A DNA stretch of 64,000 nucleotides from JAGQPD01 sp020426865 (GCA_041399065.1 JAWKTN010000004.1:558001-622000), one strand, 5' to 3'; shown: positions 18,532-27,088, numbered from the stretch's first letter. Numbers and translations are program-made. Notes: generated from the sequence alone by a model not told the origin.

Positions 18532-18927
18532 TTAGCGCGTTTGATCTCCCGTCCCAGACAGGACGCTGTTGCGTAATCGGCCAATCGATGGCTGCCGGTC
18601 GTATCCATTGACATCCCAATCAAATTCGACGAAACCAGTGGGAACCGCAAGGATGAGCCCTCCTCCACCGGCGGACAGTGCACCAGCTTGGCCAAACAGG
18701 CCCCGGTCGCGAGCAATGTCCGAACCGCCAGACAGTGCGAGGATATTTCCACCGGTGGCCCCAGGAGGAAACCCAGCCCTAGATTCGCCCGGCAGCGACT
18801 GCTGAAAGCTAGTCGCAGGAAAGCTGAAGTCGTCGATGATGGTTCCGGCGTTAGCCGAACTCACATCGGACAGTAGAAAAACGACAACAATTGAGGCCAT
18901 ACGTGACGCAATTTGAACAGACTTCAC
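18532..18927 (-). CDS. Small secreted protein, possibly a truncated PEP-CTERM-type protein
   Basis: A GTG at 18927 has AGGAG 7 nt upstream and opens a signal peptide (VKSVQIASRMASIVVVFLL, cleavage near SANAG). The 131-residue product then reads IIDDFSFPATSFQQ, a start common in PEP-CTERM proteins, with Gly-rich loops (SAGGGGLILAVP, FVEFDWDVNGYD). There is no PEP-CTERM tail: the frame stops right after a Gly-Thr-Gly stretch. It may have lost its C-terminus or may simply be secreted. Family not assigned. Confidence 0.6.
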   Translation of the reverse strand: MKSVQIASRMASIVVVFLLSDVSSANAGTIIDDFSFPATSFQQSLPGESRAGFPPGATGGNILALSGGSDIARDRGLFGQAGALSAGGGGLILAVPTGFVEFDWDVNGYDRQPSIGRLRNSVLSGTGDQTR

Positions 18928-19071
18928 GGTTGATTCTCCTGCTGCGGACGACCATTGGGGCGTGAAAACCTCACTTCTAGTAGGGACCACACCGGAGAGG
19001 AACAAGTCTGTCAAGAATTCCAAAATCTTCTGCGAGAAAATCGGGAGCACGAGCGATCTGGATGAACAGGC

Positions 19072-21630
19072 CTATTGCTCAGATGACCAATCCTGGGACT
19101 GGATTTTGCATTTGGGCATCAGCTTGGCTAATTCGGCCAATTGCTCGTCAGAAAGCAAGTCACCCGATGAATTCCCCACATGTAACAAATCCAGTGAGCG
19201 AAGATTCGACAGCGTTGCCAGGTCCGGCAATTGTTCGGGCGAGAGCTGTGTGTATCGCAACACCAATGAGCGAAGCTGGGGTATCTTCCCGAGCACCTTC
19301 AGATCAGCATAGGATAGATCTGTGCCCGTGATCGAAAGCGCTTCAATCTTCTGTAATTGGCCAACCAATTCGATGTTTAGCTCCCCTTGTCCATCGTAAT
19401 CGGCGATATCCAAGCTAGTAAGCAACGGGCACCGATTGATCGCCTCCACTGTTTGCCGACCGAATTGCTCATAGTTGAGGTACAAACGTTTCAAATTAGG
19501 CAGTTGAACGATGTCTTTGAAGTCAAACGGGCGGATACCGAGGGTGGGCCAAGTTGACAATTCGACGATGTTTTTGCAGCCACCGATCAGCCGGAGCGAT
19601 TCGCTAGTTGCCTCGTTTGCAAGACTCAAGTTTTGAAGGTTTGGAAGCGTTGCAGCAACTCTCGCCAACTCGTCTCCCAAGTCCGTTCCCTCCGCTCCGA
19701 GATTTGACAACGTGGGATGCCCCTCAAGGTATTTCAGTTGTGAAGGATCGAAATTCATGCATGCGTACAATTGAAGAATTCTTAGATTAAGTCTGGAAAT
19801 GTCCTGCATACACTCCCCAGTAATTGGAATGTTTTGTAGAAACAAGGCGACTGGGGAGTTTATTCCACTCAGGATACTCACTTCACGATCACTCAATTCG
19901 AGACTCACAAGATAGACGGCACTGATAGGCGGCATCGACTCAGTAATCTGGGAAGAATCAGTGACCTCGGTATCGGCAAGAAAGAGCCGACCTCCAACTC
20001 GCAGCACCCATTCGGCAATCTCGCGTTGCGATACTTTTCCAGCAGGGCCGACAGACGATGTACCAAGTTGCTCTGCTTCAAAACGAATACCGATTCTTCG
20101 ACCGTCGGGCGTGCTGAGGTCGTATTCGGTTCCGACAGCTGCGAATCCTTCTTTCTCAAATCGCAATTGATGACGCGCGTGGTCGACACTGACCTCAATG
20201 GGCTTCCCGTCGTTCGGGTCCGTGATCGTTAGTCGGTCTTCACCCATATCGAGCTTCGTAGTTTCCAGTCCTCCGTCGATCGTCAGCACCACGGTGCTGT
20301 CATCACGAAACTTGAGGCTGATCACCACGGCGGCAACCGCAATGAAACCCAACGGAAGGAGTGCCGCCAGCGCCAACGATTTCCAGGTCCATCTGCTGCC
20401 GCCGTTTCGAGAACCGCTGGGCAGCGCAACTTTGGCCCGCGCGGGTGCCGGCGGCTGAACAGGCTGACTCAGCCGCGTTTCAATCGACGCCAGCTCAGTA
20501 TCCAATTCTTCCGCTGTCGCAAAACGCTGAGCCGAATCGACTTGGAGCAACTTCTGCACGACAATAACAAGTTGCCCATCCAGGCCCGGATCGACCTCTG
20601 TTAACTCACGATAGTCGCCGTCGGCAATCTTGCGGAGCACGGCGACAACGCTGTCGGCTTCGAATGGCGCCGCCCCGCTCAGACAGTGGTACATCACACA
20701 TCCCAAACTGAACAAGTCACTTGACTCGGAAACGGGTTGCCCGTTGGCTTGTTCCGGAGACATGTACTTTGGTGTTCCAAGAACATCGCCAGTGTTAGTC
20801 AGCTCCAGATCGTTGGTGAGTGCGAGCCCAAAATCGATCAGACGTACCTTGCCCGACTCTTCGATCCAGATATTGGAGGGCTTGATATCCCGGTGAATCA
20901 CGCCCTTGGCATGCGCTGCGGAAAGAGCCGCTGCGACCTGCCGAGCGATTTGTACGGTTTCCCGTGGGCATAGCTTTCCCTGGTCGGCTAGCAGGTCTGA
21001 CAACGTCTGACCGGAAAGCAACTTCATCGTCAGGAAGGGAACGCCGCGATCTTCCTCAACGGAGTGCACAGGAACGACGTTGTCGTGGTCAATGGATGCT
21101 AACGCTTTGGCTTCTCGTGCAAACCGTTGCTTGACTGCCGTAGAGATGGGCTTGGCCATCCAGAGGACCTTGAGTGCCACATCGCGAGCTAGTGTCGGAT
21201 CGTTCGCTCGAAAGACGAGTCCCATACCACCTTGCCCCAGCACGCCCAGGATTCGGTACTTGCCAAGACGGCCGATCTCATCGGGCAGTTGCGGGACCGC
21301 AAGGAATGTAAATTGTTGGGTAGGTTGCTCGGCCGAAAGTGTCTCATCGAGCGCACTTCGGACCGTGTCCTGCTCAGCTCCTTCGCTTCGAGCTTTGAAT
21401 ATCGATTGCGCCTTTAAGATGGCCTGCTGAATCAAGATGTCGCTACCATCAATCGCATGGTAGTTACGAAACGCTCGTCGCACGTTATCGTCGGGGATCT
21501 TCCGAAGCAACTGATTGCATGTAGCACATTGCTCCAGGTGGGCACCAAGTTCCTCCAGCCGCTGATCGGAAATCTCGCCGTCCAGCATTTGCTGAAATTC
21601 ATAGGCAGTTGGACAGGTCGATTCGTTCAT
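19072..21630 (-). CDS. Membrane Ser/Thr protein kinase with anti-sigma-like zinc motif and leucine-rich repeats
   Basis: 852 residues in four parts. (1) Residues 1-80 contain H-LEQ-CATC (H31, C35, C38), the zinc-binding HxxxCxxC of anti-sigma domains. (2) Residues 124-390 form a PknB-type kinase: GQGGMG (132-137), the VALK lysine (154), HRDIKPSN (246-253), DFG (266-268) and GTPKYMSPEQ. (3) A membrane span near residues 415-440 follows Arg/Lys-rich sequence. (4) From about 555 on come leucine-rich repeats (LPNLQNLSLANE, IPQLRSLVLRYTQL). An ECF sigma gene lies 85 bp upstream on the same strand. This is a sigma/kinase module of the planctomycete ECF-STK kind, probably sensing outside cues. Confidence 0.92.
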   Translation of the reverse strand: MNESTCPTAYEFQQMLDGEISDQRLEELGAHLEQCATCNQLLRKIPDDNVRRAFRNYHAIDGSDILIQQAILKAQSIFKARSEGAEQDTVRSALDETLSAEQPTQQFTFLAVPQLPDEIGRLGKYRILGVLGQGGMGLVFRANDPTLARDVALKVLWMAKPISTAVKQRFAREAKALASIDHDNVVPVHSVEEDRGVPFLTMKLLSGQTLSDLLADQGKLCPRETVQIARQVAAALSAAHAKGVIHRDIKPSNIWIEESGKVRLIDFGLALTNDLELTNTGDVLGTPKYMSPEQANGQPVSESSDLFSLGCVMYHCLSGAAPFEADSVVAVLRKIADGDYRELTEVDPGLDGQLVIVVQKLLQVDSAQRFATAEELDTELASIETRLSQPVQPPAPARAKVALPSGSRNGGSRWTWKSLALAALLPLGFIAVAAVVISLKFRDDSTVVLTIDGGLETTKLDMGEDRLTITDPNDGKPIEVSVDHARHQLRFEKEGFAAVGTEYDLSTPDGRRIGIRFEAEQLGTSSVGPAGKVSQREIAEWVLRVGGRLFLADTEVTDSSQITESMPPISAVYLVSLELSDREVSILSGINSPVALFLQNIPITGECMQDISRLNLRILQLYACMNFDPSQLKYLEGHPTLSNLGAEGTDLGDELARVAATLPNLQNLSLANEATSESLRLIGGCKNIVELSTWPTLGIRPFDFKDIVQLPNLKRLYLNYEQFGRQTVEAINRCPLLTSLDIADYDGQGELNIELVGQLQKIEALSITGTDLSYADLKVLGKIPQLRSLVLRYTQLSPEQLPDLATLSNLRSLDLLHVGNSSGDLLSDEQLAELAKLMPKCKIQSQDWSSEQ

Positions 21631-21715
21631 GGTGCCACCTTAGGTGCGAAGGTCTTCACACAGAACTACAGGCACCAATTTCGATTCTGTCACGCGACAT
21701 TAGCTTTTCCGAAAT

Positions 21716-22297
21716 TTAGTCGAGAAAATCTTGCAGCTGTTCCTTGACCTTCTTGATGCCGCGCGAACGAGCAAGATAGACCTGGTTCATCGTGAGGCCC
21801 AAGGCCTGCGCGATATCGACCAGACTTTCCTCCTTCACGTAGCTCCGGTGGCATATTTCCCAATCGCGTTCGCTCAAAAGGTCCTTCATGGCGTCAAAGG
21901 CAGCGCGCAATAGAAAATCTCGATGCTCTTCCTCGAATAGTGATGAGTCCGACTGGGCCGTTGCAACTGCGTTCTCCAACTCCTGAATACTTAGCGGCTG
22001 CTTCTTCTGCTTGCTGAGAAAATCTCGGTAGGCGTTGACCGAGGTGGTAAAGAGATACCCCCGAAAGCGGCGGCTAGGATCGATCTGCAATTTTGGCAGC
22101 GCCTGGTGAAGCTTCACGAAAATCGATTGAACGAGATCCGCCACATCGGCCTCTTGTACCCTTCGCCGTCGCATCCACATCACCAGGAGCGGGGTGTAGA
22201 GTGCTACAAATCGGTTCCAGTCCTCTTGAGCGCGCGGATTCTCGCCGTCTTGAAGACGGATCAGCAGGCTGACGGAAGTGCTGGGATCGACGGTCAT
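21716..22297 (-). CDS. ECF-family RNA polymerase sigma factor
   Basis: 193 residues with both sigma regions. Region 2 reads NRFVALYTPLLVMWMRRR, EADVADLVQSIFVKLHQ and RRFRGYLFTTSVNAYRD. Region 4 reads WEICHRSYVKEESLVDIAQALGLTMNQVYLARSRGIKKVK with its helix-turn-helix. Sigma factors of this kind in planctomycetes are typically paired with a membrane kinase, here the next gene downstream. The pairing suggests phosphorylation or zinc-domain-based control of the sigma factor; that is inference from the arrangement. Confidence 0.93.
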   Translation of the reverse strand: MTVDPSTSVSLLIRLQDGENPRAQEDWNRFVALYTPLLVMWMRRRRVQEADVADLVQSIFVKLHQALPKLQIDPSRRFRGYLFTTSVNAYRDFLSKQKKQPLSIQELENAVATAQSDSSLFEEEHRDFLLRAAFDAMKDLLSERDWEICHRSYVKEESLVDIAQALGLTMNQVYLARSRGIKKVKEQLQDFLD

Positions 22298-22728
22298 GAA
22301 TCGGAGTCAAGAGCGAAATGGCCAAAACCCTTAGTTTACTCGATCCTGATGCTGGAATCGACCACCGAAAACAGGCGCCCGATTCGGCTCTCACAGCGCC
22401 ATGATTGGCTAGTGGAGGTCAGGTGGTCTACCGCCGAAACACCTGAAATACGACCAATTTGCGCGTCCTAAGGTCCAAGACCCCTATCCGATCCTTTGGC
22501 TGCTGGCTTGATTTCCCTGCTTCAAGCGGGAGGTAAAAAGGTCTGCCAGTGTGCCGATCGGTCCGATTCGTTGAATTTCGGGCATTTTCCTATTTTTTGT
22601 GACAGGTGCCTTTGGGTGTGGAGTAGTCCCATTCAACGTCCAATCGAAAAAGCACTTGGCGCAGTCCGAACCGGTTGGAGCCCATGAGACCTTGTCTTTT
22701 TTCACACCAAACAACGAAAGGGATCGCC
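22298..22728. other. Divergent intergenic region, nothing specific identified
   Basis: This gap of about 430 bp lies between the divergently transcribed sigma factor and PEP-CTERM gene and should carry both promoters. I could not pick out reliable elements, and no small gene is supported. Confidence 0.4.
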
Positions 22729-23508
22729 GTGAAGGCCCAAAACTCCATCGCACCAACCATGGCCACAGTGATTTTTAGAAGTGGCATTTATTCTTCCCGG
22801 AGCCGACTACAGCCAGGAATGTTTCTGGCTATAGCGATTCTCTTAGCAACCGCAGCACCCTCGCGCGCTGATCTCATCATCAACGGGAGCTTCGAGTCTA
22901 CTAACTCGTCCGATTATCAATTCGGCATGTACAACGACCGAACCGGTACTTGGGGCGCCGACTTGGCGAGCGTCGTCCAGGCCGAGAACGGGATCATGCC
23001 ACTTGATGGAACTCAGATGCTCAAGTTCCTTGGGACTGGCTTAAACGGGTCAACCAATGGAGTTTTCAGCGAAGTTTCTCAACTAGTTGAGGTCGGTGCT
23101 GGCCAACTACTCGAAGCCTCTGCGATGATGAACCGCGTCAATGTCAGTGACGCGGACAGTCGGATGGGGATCGGCATCCTGGCCTACAGCGGTCTGGTTC
23201 AGGATCATCCGGCCAACGTTGGTTCGGCGTTGGCACAAAGCGTCCTCGAATTCACAACCGATTCAGACCTGTCGACATGGGAATCAATCTCCACTCAGCT
23301 ACTGACCCCAGCGGGCACGGACTACGTAGAAGTCTACGTATTCGCGGTCGATAGCCCGAACAACGCTCCCCCGAACGAATTCCGTGGGAATTACGCGGAC
23401 TCGGTCAGACTAACAGCCGTCCCCGAGCCTTCTTCAGCATTAATGCTGCCAATTGCTGGTTCCTTGTTCGCTTTTTTCCGCCGCCGTCGCTCAAGCTCCG
23501 CGGTGTAA
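22729..23508 (+). CDS. PEP-CTERM exported protein
   Basis: The protein has a long N-terminal export signal (core FLAIAILLATAAPSRADL) and begins its mature part LIINGSFES, typical of planctomycete and proteobacterial PEP-CTERM proteins. It ends VPEPSSALML, a hydrophobic stretch, then FRRRRSS, the sorting and anchoring tail. The body is a single beta-rich domain, presumably a jelly roll, of unknown ligand. The start is uncertain: a GTG at 22729 with AGGGA 5 nt before it is preferred, but the ATG at 22759 is possible. A complete IS630-type element lies just 8 bp past the stop codon. Confidence 0.82.
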   Translation: MKAQNSIAPTMATVIFRSGIYSSRSRLQPGMFLAIAILLATAAPSRADLIINGSFESTNSSDYQFGMYNDRTGTWGADLASVVQAENGIMPLDGTQMLKFLGTGLNGSTNGVFSEVSQLVEVGAGQLLEASAMMNRVNVSDADSRMGIGILAYSGLVQDHPANVGSALAQSVLEFTTDSDLSTWESISTQLLTPAGTDYVEVYVFAVDSPNNAPPNEFRGNYADSVRLTAVPEPSSALMLPIAGSLFAFFRRRRSSSAV

Positions 23509-23516
23509 GTAACCTA

Positions 23517-23541
23517 AATGACCGAGCGCGATTCTGCGACA
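23517..23541 (+). repeat. Terminal inverted repeat, left end of IS630-type element
   Basis: 25 bp, identical in reverse complement to 24687-24711. Confidence 0.92.
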
Positions 23542-23547
23542 GTGGGC

Positions 23548-24630
23548 CTATGCCGCTGTTGCGTACTGCGCCTTGTGTTTGTTTCGTTGTCGTAGGTAGT
23601 ATCGAACATTTTTCATGAGTTCGGACATATCAGAGCATTTGTGGTTGCGAGTCACGTTGGCGTGAAGATCCTGCCAGGCACGCTCGATCTTATTGTGGTC
23701 GGGGCAATATGGTGGTAGGAAGTGTAGCTCGAAACGTTGACCGGCCTTGGTTGCCAAGGTTTTTGCCACTTCCTCGGTACTGTGAATGGAGTAGTTGTCC
23801 AAGATCACGTGGATCTTCTTGGCATTCGGGTATTGCTCGTGGAGCTTCCAGAGTAGTTGAATGAAGAGCAGGCTGTTCTTGCTGTCGCCCTCAACCCAGG
23901 TCAGTTCGCCCGTTTTCGGATTCAATGCCCCGGCCAAGTATTGTTTTTCATTCTGTCCGGGAGTAAGCACTTCCTTTTGCTGTCCTTTGACCATCCAGTC
24001 CAAACCAATCTTGGGATTCAAATGGACGTCGACTTCATCCTCGTAGACAACCACTTCGTCATCGGGAAGGTCCTCCACCAATTCCCGGAGTTCCCTCAAT
24101 CGCTTGTTTTTGGCCTGTTTCGACCACGTGGATTCCACAATCGGCTTCGGACGCCCTCGCCGCGCGCCGATTCTCGATAGAGCAACACTCATGGTTGAGA
24201 CATGAATTCTGATACCTGTCTTCCGCTCCATGGTTATTACCAACATCTCTCGTGTCCATGTGGGACGCTTCCATCCATGGTCCAGTGGGCAAGACTCAAC
24301 CACCTCCCAAAGTGTGGAAAGGAATTCATCACACAGCTTGGTCTCCCCGTTCTCCTCACGATGATCGACCAACCCATCAACGCCTTCCTCGCGAAACCTG
24401 GCTGCCACTCGATATATAGTGCTCCGGTCGACCTTCAGTGCTCTGGCCGTATCGGCCACGGATCGGCCGTCTGCCAAATTCAGGATGATCAAGTACCGTG
24501 TCTTCTGGTCCCCGTCCTTCAGTTTTCGGCAACGTTTTTCCAATCTCCGCTTGTCCGACCGCGACATTCTTGGGACAATTCCGTCCATGGGAATTCCTTC
24601 TGCGAACTCCAGTTCGCCGTTTGAGTGCAA
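23548..24630 (-). CDS. IS630-family transposase
   Basis: A DDE transposase of 360 residues, full length for the family. The N-terminal helix-turn-helix (RSVADTARALKVDRSTIYRV) would bind the inverted repeats. The catalytic acidic residues lie in VVYEDEVDVHL, HVILDNYSIHS and PPYCPDHNKIE, in the Tc1/IS630 order. The Met used opens the longest frame; a second Met 14 codons in is also possible. No frameshift or stop was seen, so it may be active. Confidence 0.93.
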   Translation of the reverse strand: MHSNGELEFAEGIPMDGIVPRMSRSDKRRLEKRCRKLKDGDQKTRYLIILNLADGRSVADTARALKVDRSTIYRVAARFREEGVDGLVDHREENGETKLCDEFLSTLWEVVESCPLDHGWKRPTWTREMLVITMERKTGIRIHVSTMSVALSRIGARRGRPKPIVESTWSKQAKNKRLRELRELVEDLPDDEVVVYEDEVDVHLNPKIGLDWMVKGQQKEVLTPGQNEKQYLAGALNPKTGELTWVEGDSKNSLLFIQLLWKLHEQYPNAKKIHVILDNYSIHSTEEVAKTLATKAGQRFELHFLPPYCPDHNKIERAWQDLHANVTRNHKCSDMSELMKNVRYYLRQRNKHKAQYATAA

Positions 24631-24686
24631 TCAACTGAGGAATTCCCATTTTTATTTTTTCAGTCGATATGCTCCAATATCAGTTT

Positions 24687-24711
24687 TGTCGCAGAATCGC
24701 GCTCGGTCATT
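24687..24711 (-). repeat. Terminal inverted repeat, right end of IS630-type element
   Basis: 25 bp, exact reverse complement of 23517-23541; followed by TA. Confidence 0.92.
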
Positions 24712-24981
24712 TAGTGATCCACGCCACGATCATCAACTACTTGTTAACTTGAGCAATTCGATCCGGCGGGCAAAGAGCGACTCCATAACCCAACTCAGCG
24801 GATACCGAAGTCGCAAGTCTCCTCTGACAAACATGAGTGTCGCTCGTGGCTGGTAGAACTATGCAACATGCAATCGAATGAATCGAGACGACGGTGGATT
24901 TTCATCCAGACCCGCTGACGCAAATAGTGATCGTGAATCATGCGATTGCATATCGCCATCGAATCGTAGTACGGTCGTCCA

Positions 24982-25296
24982 ATGACAGATTCGTGGATAG
25001 CATTGGTGGATCGAACAGGGCTGCGAGTGTTCGTCCGCAAGACCGAACACTCGCCGCCGTTTCTTACCCGGCGCGCCAGCCGCGAAAATGCTGAATGCTT
25101 GTGGGCGGTTCTTCCACCCGGGCATGCAGACTACATCCAACATGTGCGGCGACTTGGCGACCCGCGCTGGGTATTGCGATTGCTGGAGTACTTCGCGACG
25201 GATATTGGCCGCATCCCCTTAGCCGCCATTGACGAAGATTTTCTTCTCGAAGGCGTGACATTTCCCGAGTGGCGTGATAAGGAATCACTCATCTGA
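24982..25296 (+). CDS. Hypothetical protein
   Basis: A 104-residue frame with balanced codon use and an ordinary amino-acid mix (FVRKTEHSPPFLTRR, LGDPRWVLRLLEYFATDIG, LEGVTFPEWRDKES). No signal peptide or membrane segment is present and no family is recognised. It lies 270 bp right of the IS element. Possibly a remnant of a longer gene. Confidence 0.45.
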   Translation: MTDSWIALVDRTGLRVFVRKTEHSPPFLTRRASRENAECLWAVLPPGHADYIQHVRRLGDPRWVLRLLEYFATDIGRIPLAAIDEDFLLEGVTFPEWRDKESLI

Positions 25297-25983
25297 GGAT
25301 GACTTGGTTCTTTGTCTGCAATAGTTGGGTGAAACACCCTCCGTGGACGCCACAGTGTTAGTAAAAATACTCTCTTTGACCTGAGACGCAAGTCGAGTCG
25401 CCCGCTGGGTTTGCCGCGTCGACGTCCAAACGGGCACTATTCCTCGACGGAAACACCCCATGGTAGCCTGGGCAAAGCCGCCGCCGGGCACCCCGAACAC
25501 GGACTCAACACGGCAAGTTAACGGTTGGCCAAATGCTCTCCGATTTGAGTTAAGGGCCGCGATCCCGCGGCGCACTGAACCACCTCGCCAGAGCCTCTTG
25601 CTCTCCGCGAGATTTTGCGAGCACGTCTCTTCCGGTGCGAGATCAACTCTCCGTCTCTCGCCGCCAGAGACAGGGAAGTGGGGCCCGCTTCGTGACGGAT
25701 TTCACGATCTCGATTTTCCAGAACTTTTTGGAATTCTGCACGAACCAATCGCCGATTTGACACTCTAATAGAGAGACCGCGAAACACTTCCCCGTTTTCG
25801 GGGTATATTTGAGTTAGAGGTGAACCCAATGATGCATTCAAGACCAAGCTTCATACGCTTATCGCTGGCGGCCCTGCCATGCTCAATCGCATTTGCCAAT
25901 CCGGCGAATGATGGTTCGGGTTATGCGGTCCCCAGCGAACAATGGCGCTTATGACACTTGGTCTTACTCTTTGATGAGCCACA
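25297..25983. other. Non-coding stretch before the tRNA array
   Basis: No gene is supported. There is a promoter-like TTGACA at 25756-25761, a small CCCCG-TTTT-CGGGG hairpin (about 25790-25803) followed by TATATT, and a GTTCG/CGAAC hairpin near 25914-25940. With the terminator at 25985-26016, these could bracket a small untranslated RNA of roughly 150-250 nt just upstream of the tRNAs; this is speculative. Confidence 0.35.
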
Positions 25984-25984
25984 G

Positions 25985-26016
25985 GGCCCGGTGTCAGAGC
26001 GACATCGGGCCTTTTT
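25985..26016 (+). terminator. Rho-independent terminator ahead of the tRNA array
   Basis: An 11-bp stem, GGCCCGGTGTC (25985-25995) with GACATCGGGCC (26001-26011) and one G-U pair, a 5-nt loop, then TTTTT. It insulates the tRNA array from transcription coming from the left. Confidence 0.8.
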
Positions 26017-26059
26017 CTTTGGCTCCTGCCGATCGAAGAGGCCGACCCCACGACAACTT

Positions 26060-26131
26060 GGGCTGGTAGCTGAGACGGTATAGCGGCGGTCTGAAGAACC
26101 GCAGACGAGGATTCGAGCGCCTCCCGGCCCA
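26060..26131 (+). tRNA. tRNA-Phe (GAA)
   Basis: First tRNA of the array. Acceptor GGGCTGG/CCGGCCC, anticodon stem GCGGT/ACCGC with loop CTGAAGA, T loop TTCGAGC, A73. No encoded CCA. Confidence 0.9.
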
Positions 26132-26167
26132 CTCTGCGCATTCGGTGCGCGCACAACGAAACAACAC

Positions 26168-26240
26168 GGCCCGTTCGACTTCGGGTGAGGTCATCGGTCT
26201 TTCAAGCCGATCAGGTAGGGTTCGACTCCCACACGGGTCA
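26168..26240 (+). tRNA. tRNA-Glu (UUC)
   Basis: Acceptor GGCCCGT/ACGGGTC; anticodon loop CTTTCAA in TCGGT/GCCGA. T-stem has only three clear pairs. A small GCGC hairpin lies in the 36-nt gap before it. Confidence 0.85.
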
Positions 26241-26248
26241 CTGAAAAT

Positions 26249-26322
26249 CAGAACGTAGCGAAGTCTGGCATCGCGCTTGGCTGGGGGCCAAGAGATCGTC
26301 GGTTCGACTCCGAAGCGCCCGA
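26249..26322 (+). tRNA. tRNA-Pro (GGG), acceptor stem badly paired
   Basis: Anticodon loop CTGGGGG and T arm TCGG-TTCGACT-CCGA are clear. The 5' acceptor strand (CAGAACG) barely pairs with the 3' strand (GCGCCCG), whose expected partner would be CGGGCGC. It may be inactive, or need editing. Confidence 0.7.
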
Positions 26323-26329
26323 CTTACGC

Positions 26330-26401
26330 GGTAGTCTTGGGCTGGTTGCCCATACCCGGCTGATAACCGGGTGGCGTTGAGTTCGATTCCCAGGGCTACC
26401 A
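26330..26401 (+). tRNA. tRNA-Ile (GAU)
   Basis: Acceptor GGTAGTC/GGCTACC, anticodon stem CCCGG/CCGGG with loop CTGATAA, T loop TTCGATT, A73. Confidence 0.9.
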
Positions 26402-26436
26402 TTTTCAGAACTTTACGAACCTACAGGAGAAACAAG

Positions 26437-26496
26437 ATGTCGATTGTCCTGCGATGCAAACGGATACGCCCAACCAGCAATCGGGTTGTGGTGTAA
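26437..26496 (+). CDS. Possible 19-codon mini-ORF inside the tRNA array
   Basis: An ATG at 26437 has AGGAG 7 nt upstream, in the only large (81 bp) gap of the array. It encodes a very basic peptide (MSIVLRCKRIRPTSNRVVV) and stops at a TAA inside the D arm of the following tRNA-Lys. It could be a leader peptide, a decayed gene start or chance; no function is proposed. Confidence 0.35.
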   Translation: MSIVLRCKRIRPTSNRVVV

Positions 26497-26553
26497 CGGC
26501 AGCATCCCTGGCTTTTAACCAGGTGGGTGTGGGTTCAAGTCCCTCCGGTCCCA
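26483..26553 (+). tRNA. tRNA-Lys (UUU)
   Basis: Anticodon stem CCTGG/CCAGG with loop CTTTTAA. Acceptor GGGTTGT/CGGTCCC pairs well only in the outer three positions, so the stem is weak. T loop TTCAAGT, A73. Confidence 0.8.
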
Positions 26554-26564
26554 CTGACAACAAA

Positions 26565-26636
26565 GCACTGGTCGTCTAGCGGCGAAGACTCCGCTCTCGT
26601 ACAGCGGCGACGCCGGTTCGAGTCCGGCCCGGTGCT
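26565..26636 (+). tRNA. tRNA-Thr (CGU)
   Basis: Acceptor GCACTGG/CCGGTGC, anticodon stem CCGCT/AGCGG with loop CTCGTAC, T stem GCCGG/CCGGC, discriminator T. Confidence 0.88.
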
Positions 26637-26671
26637 CTGACGTTCTTTGACAACTTACTTCGCATTGCTTT

Positions 26672-26742
26672 GCGCCCATGATGTAGTGGCAGCCTTCCTG
26701 CTTGCCATGCAGGGTGTGTCGGTTCGATTCCGGCTGGGCGCA
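26672..26742 (+). tRNA. tRNA-Gly (GCC)
   Basis: Acceptor GCGCCCA/TGGGCGC, anticodon stem CCTGC/GCAGG with loop TTGCCAT, T loop TTCGATT, A73. Confidence 0.9.
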
Positions 26743-26750
26743 TTGAGATT

Positions 26751-26824
26751 CAGGGCGTGGGAAAGCCTGGTATTCCGCGTGCCTCGGGCGCACGAGATCG
26801 CTGGTTCAAATCCAGCCGTCCTGA
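26751..26824 (+). tRNA. tRNA-Pro (CGG)
   Basis: Acceptor CAGGGCG/CGTCCTG, anticodon stem CGTGC/GCACG with loop CTCGGGC, T stem GCTGG/CCAGC, A73. Confidence 0.9.
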
Positions 26825-26832
26825 CTGACTAT

Positions 26833-26907
26833 TGCGGTGGGTCCTGTGCTGGTACGGGAAGGCGACTGTTAATCGTCGTGACGCAGGTTCGATTCCTGCC
26901 TCCGCAG
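26833..26907 (+). tRNA. tRNA-Asn (GUU)
   Basis: Acceptor TGCGGTG/CTCCGCA with one T-T mismatch, anticodon loop CTGTTAA, T stem GCAGG/CCTGC, G73 as usual for Asn. Confidence 0.88.
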
Positions 26908-26912
26908 CTTAC

Positions 26913-26997
26913 GGAAGTCATCTGGCTGGATGCGGACGCTGACTTGAAAACAGTTGGTCGCGCTGGCGACTTGGGGGTTCGAGTCCCTCGACTTCCG
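26913..26997 (+). tRNA. tRNA-Ser (UGA)
   Basis: Class II tRNA. Acceptor GGAAGTC/GACTTCC, anticodon loop CTTGAAA, long variable arm GTCGCGCTGGCGAC, T loop TTCGAGT, G73. Confidence 0.9.
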
Positions 26998-27003
26998 CCT
27001 TGC

Positions 27004-27076
27004 AGTCCTGTGGCCTAGCGGCAAAGGCAGCTTCCTTACAAGAAGATGATCGGTGGTTCGAGTCCACCCAGGACTA
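27004..27076 (+). tRNA. tRNA-Val (UAC)
   Basis: Acceptor AGTCCTG/CAGGACT, anticodon stem with CTTC/GAAG and loop CTTACAA, T stem GGTGG/CCACC, A73. Confidence 0.9.
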
Positions 27077-27088
27077 CTTGATCGCAAT

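Larger units (their letters stand above)
23517..24711 (-). mobile_element. Complete IS630-family insertion sequence
   Basis: A 1195-bp element is bounded by perfect 25-bp inverted repeats (AATGACCGAGCGCGATTCTG and on). TA dinucleotides at 23515-23516 and 24712-24713 fit IS630/Tc1-type insertion with TA target duplication. It holds one transposase gene. Perfect ends and an intact gene suggest a recent insertion. Confidence 0.93.
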
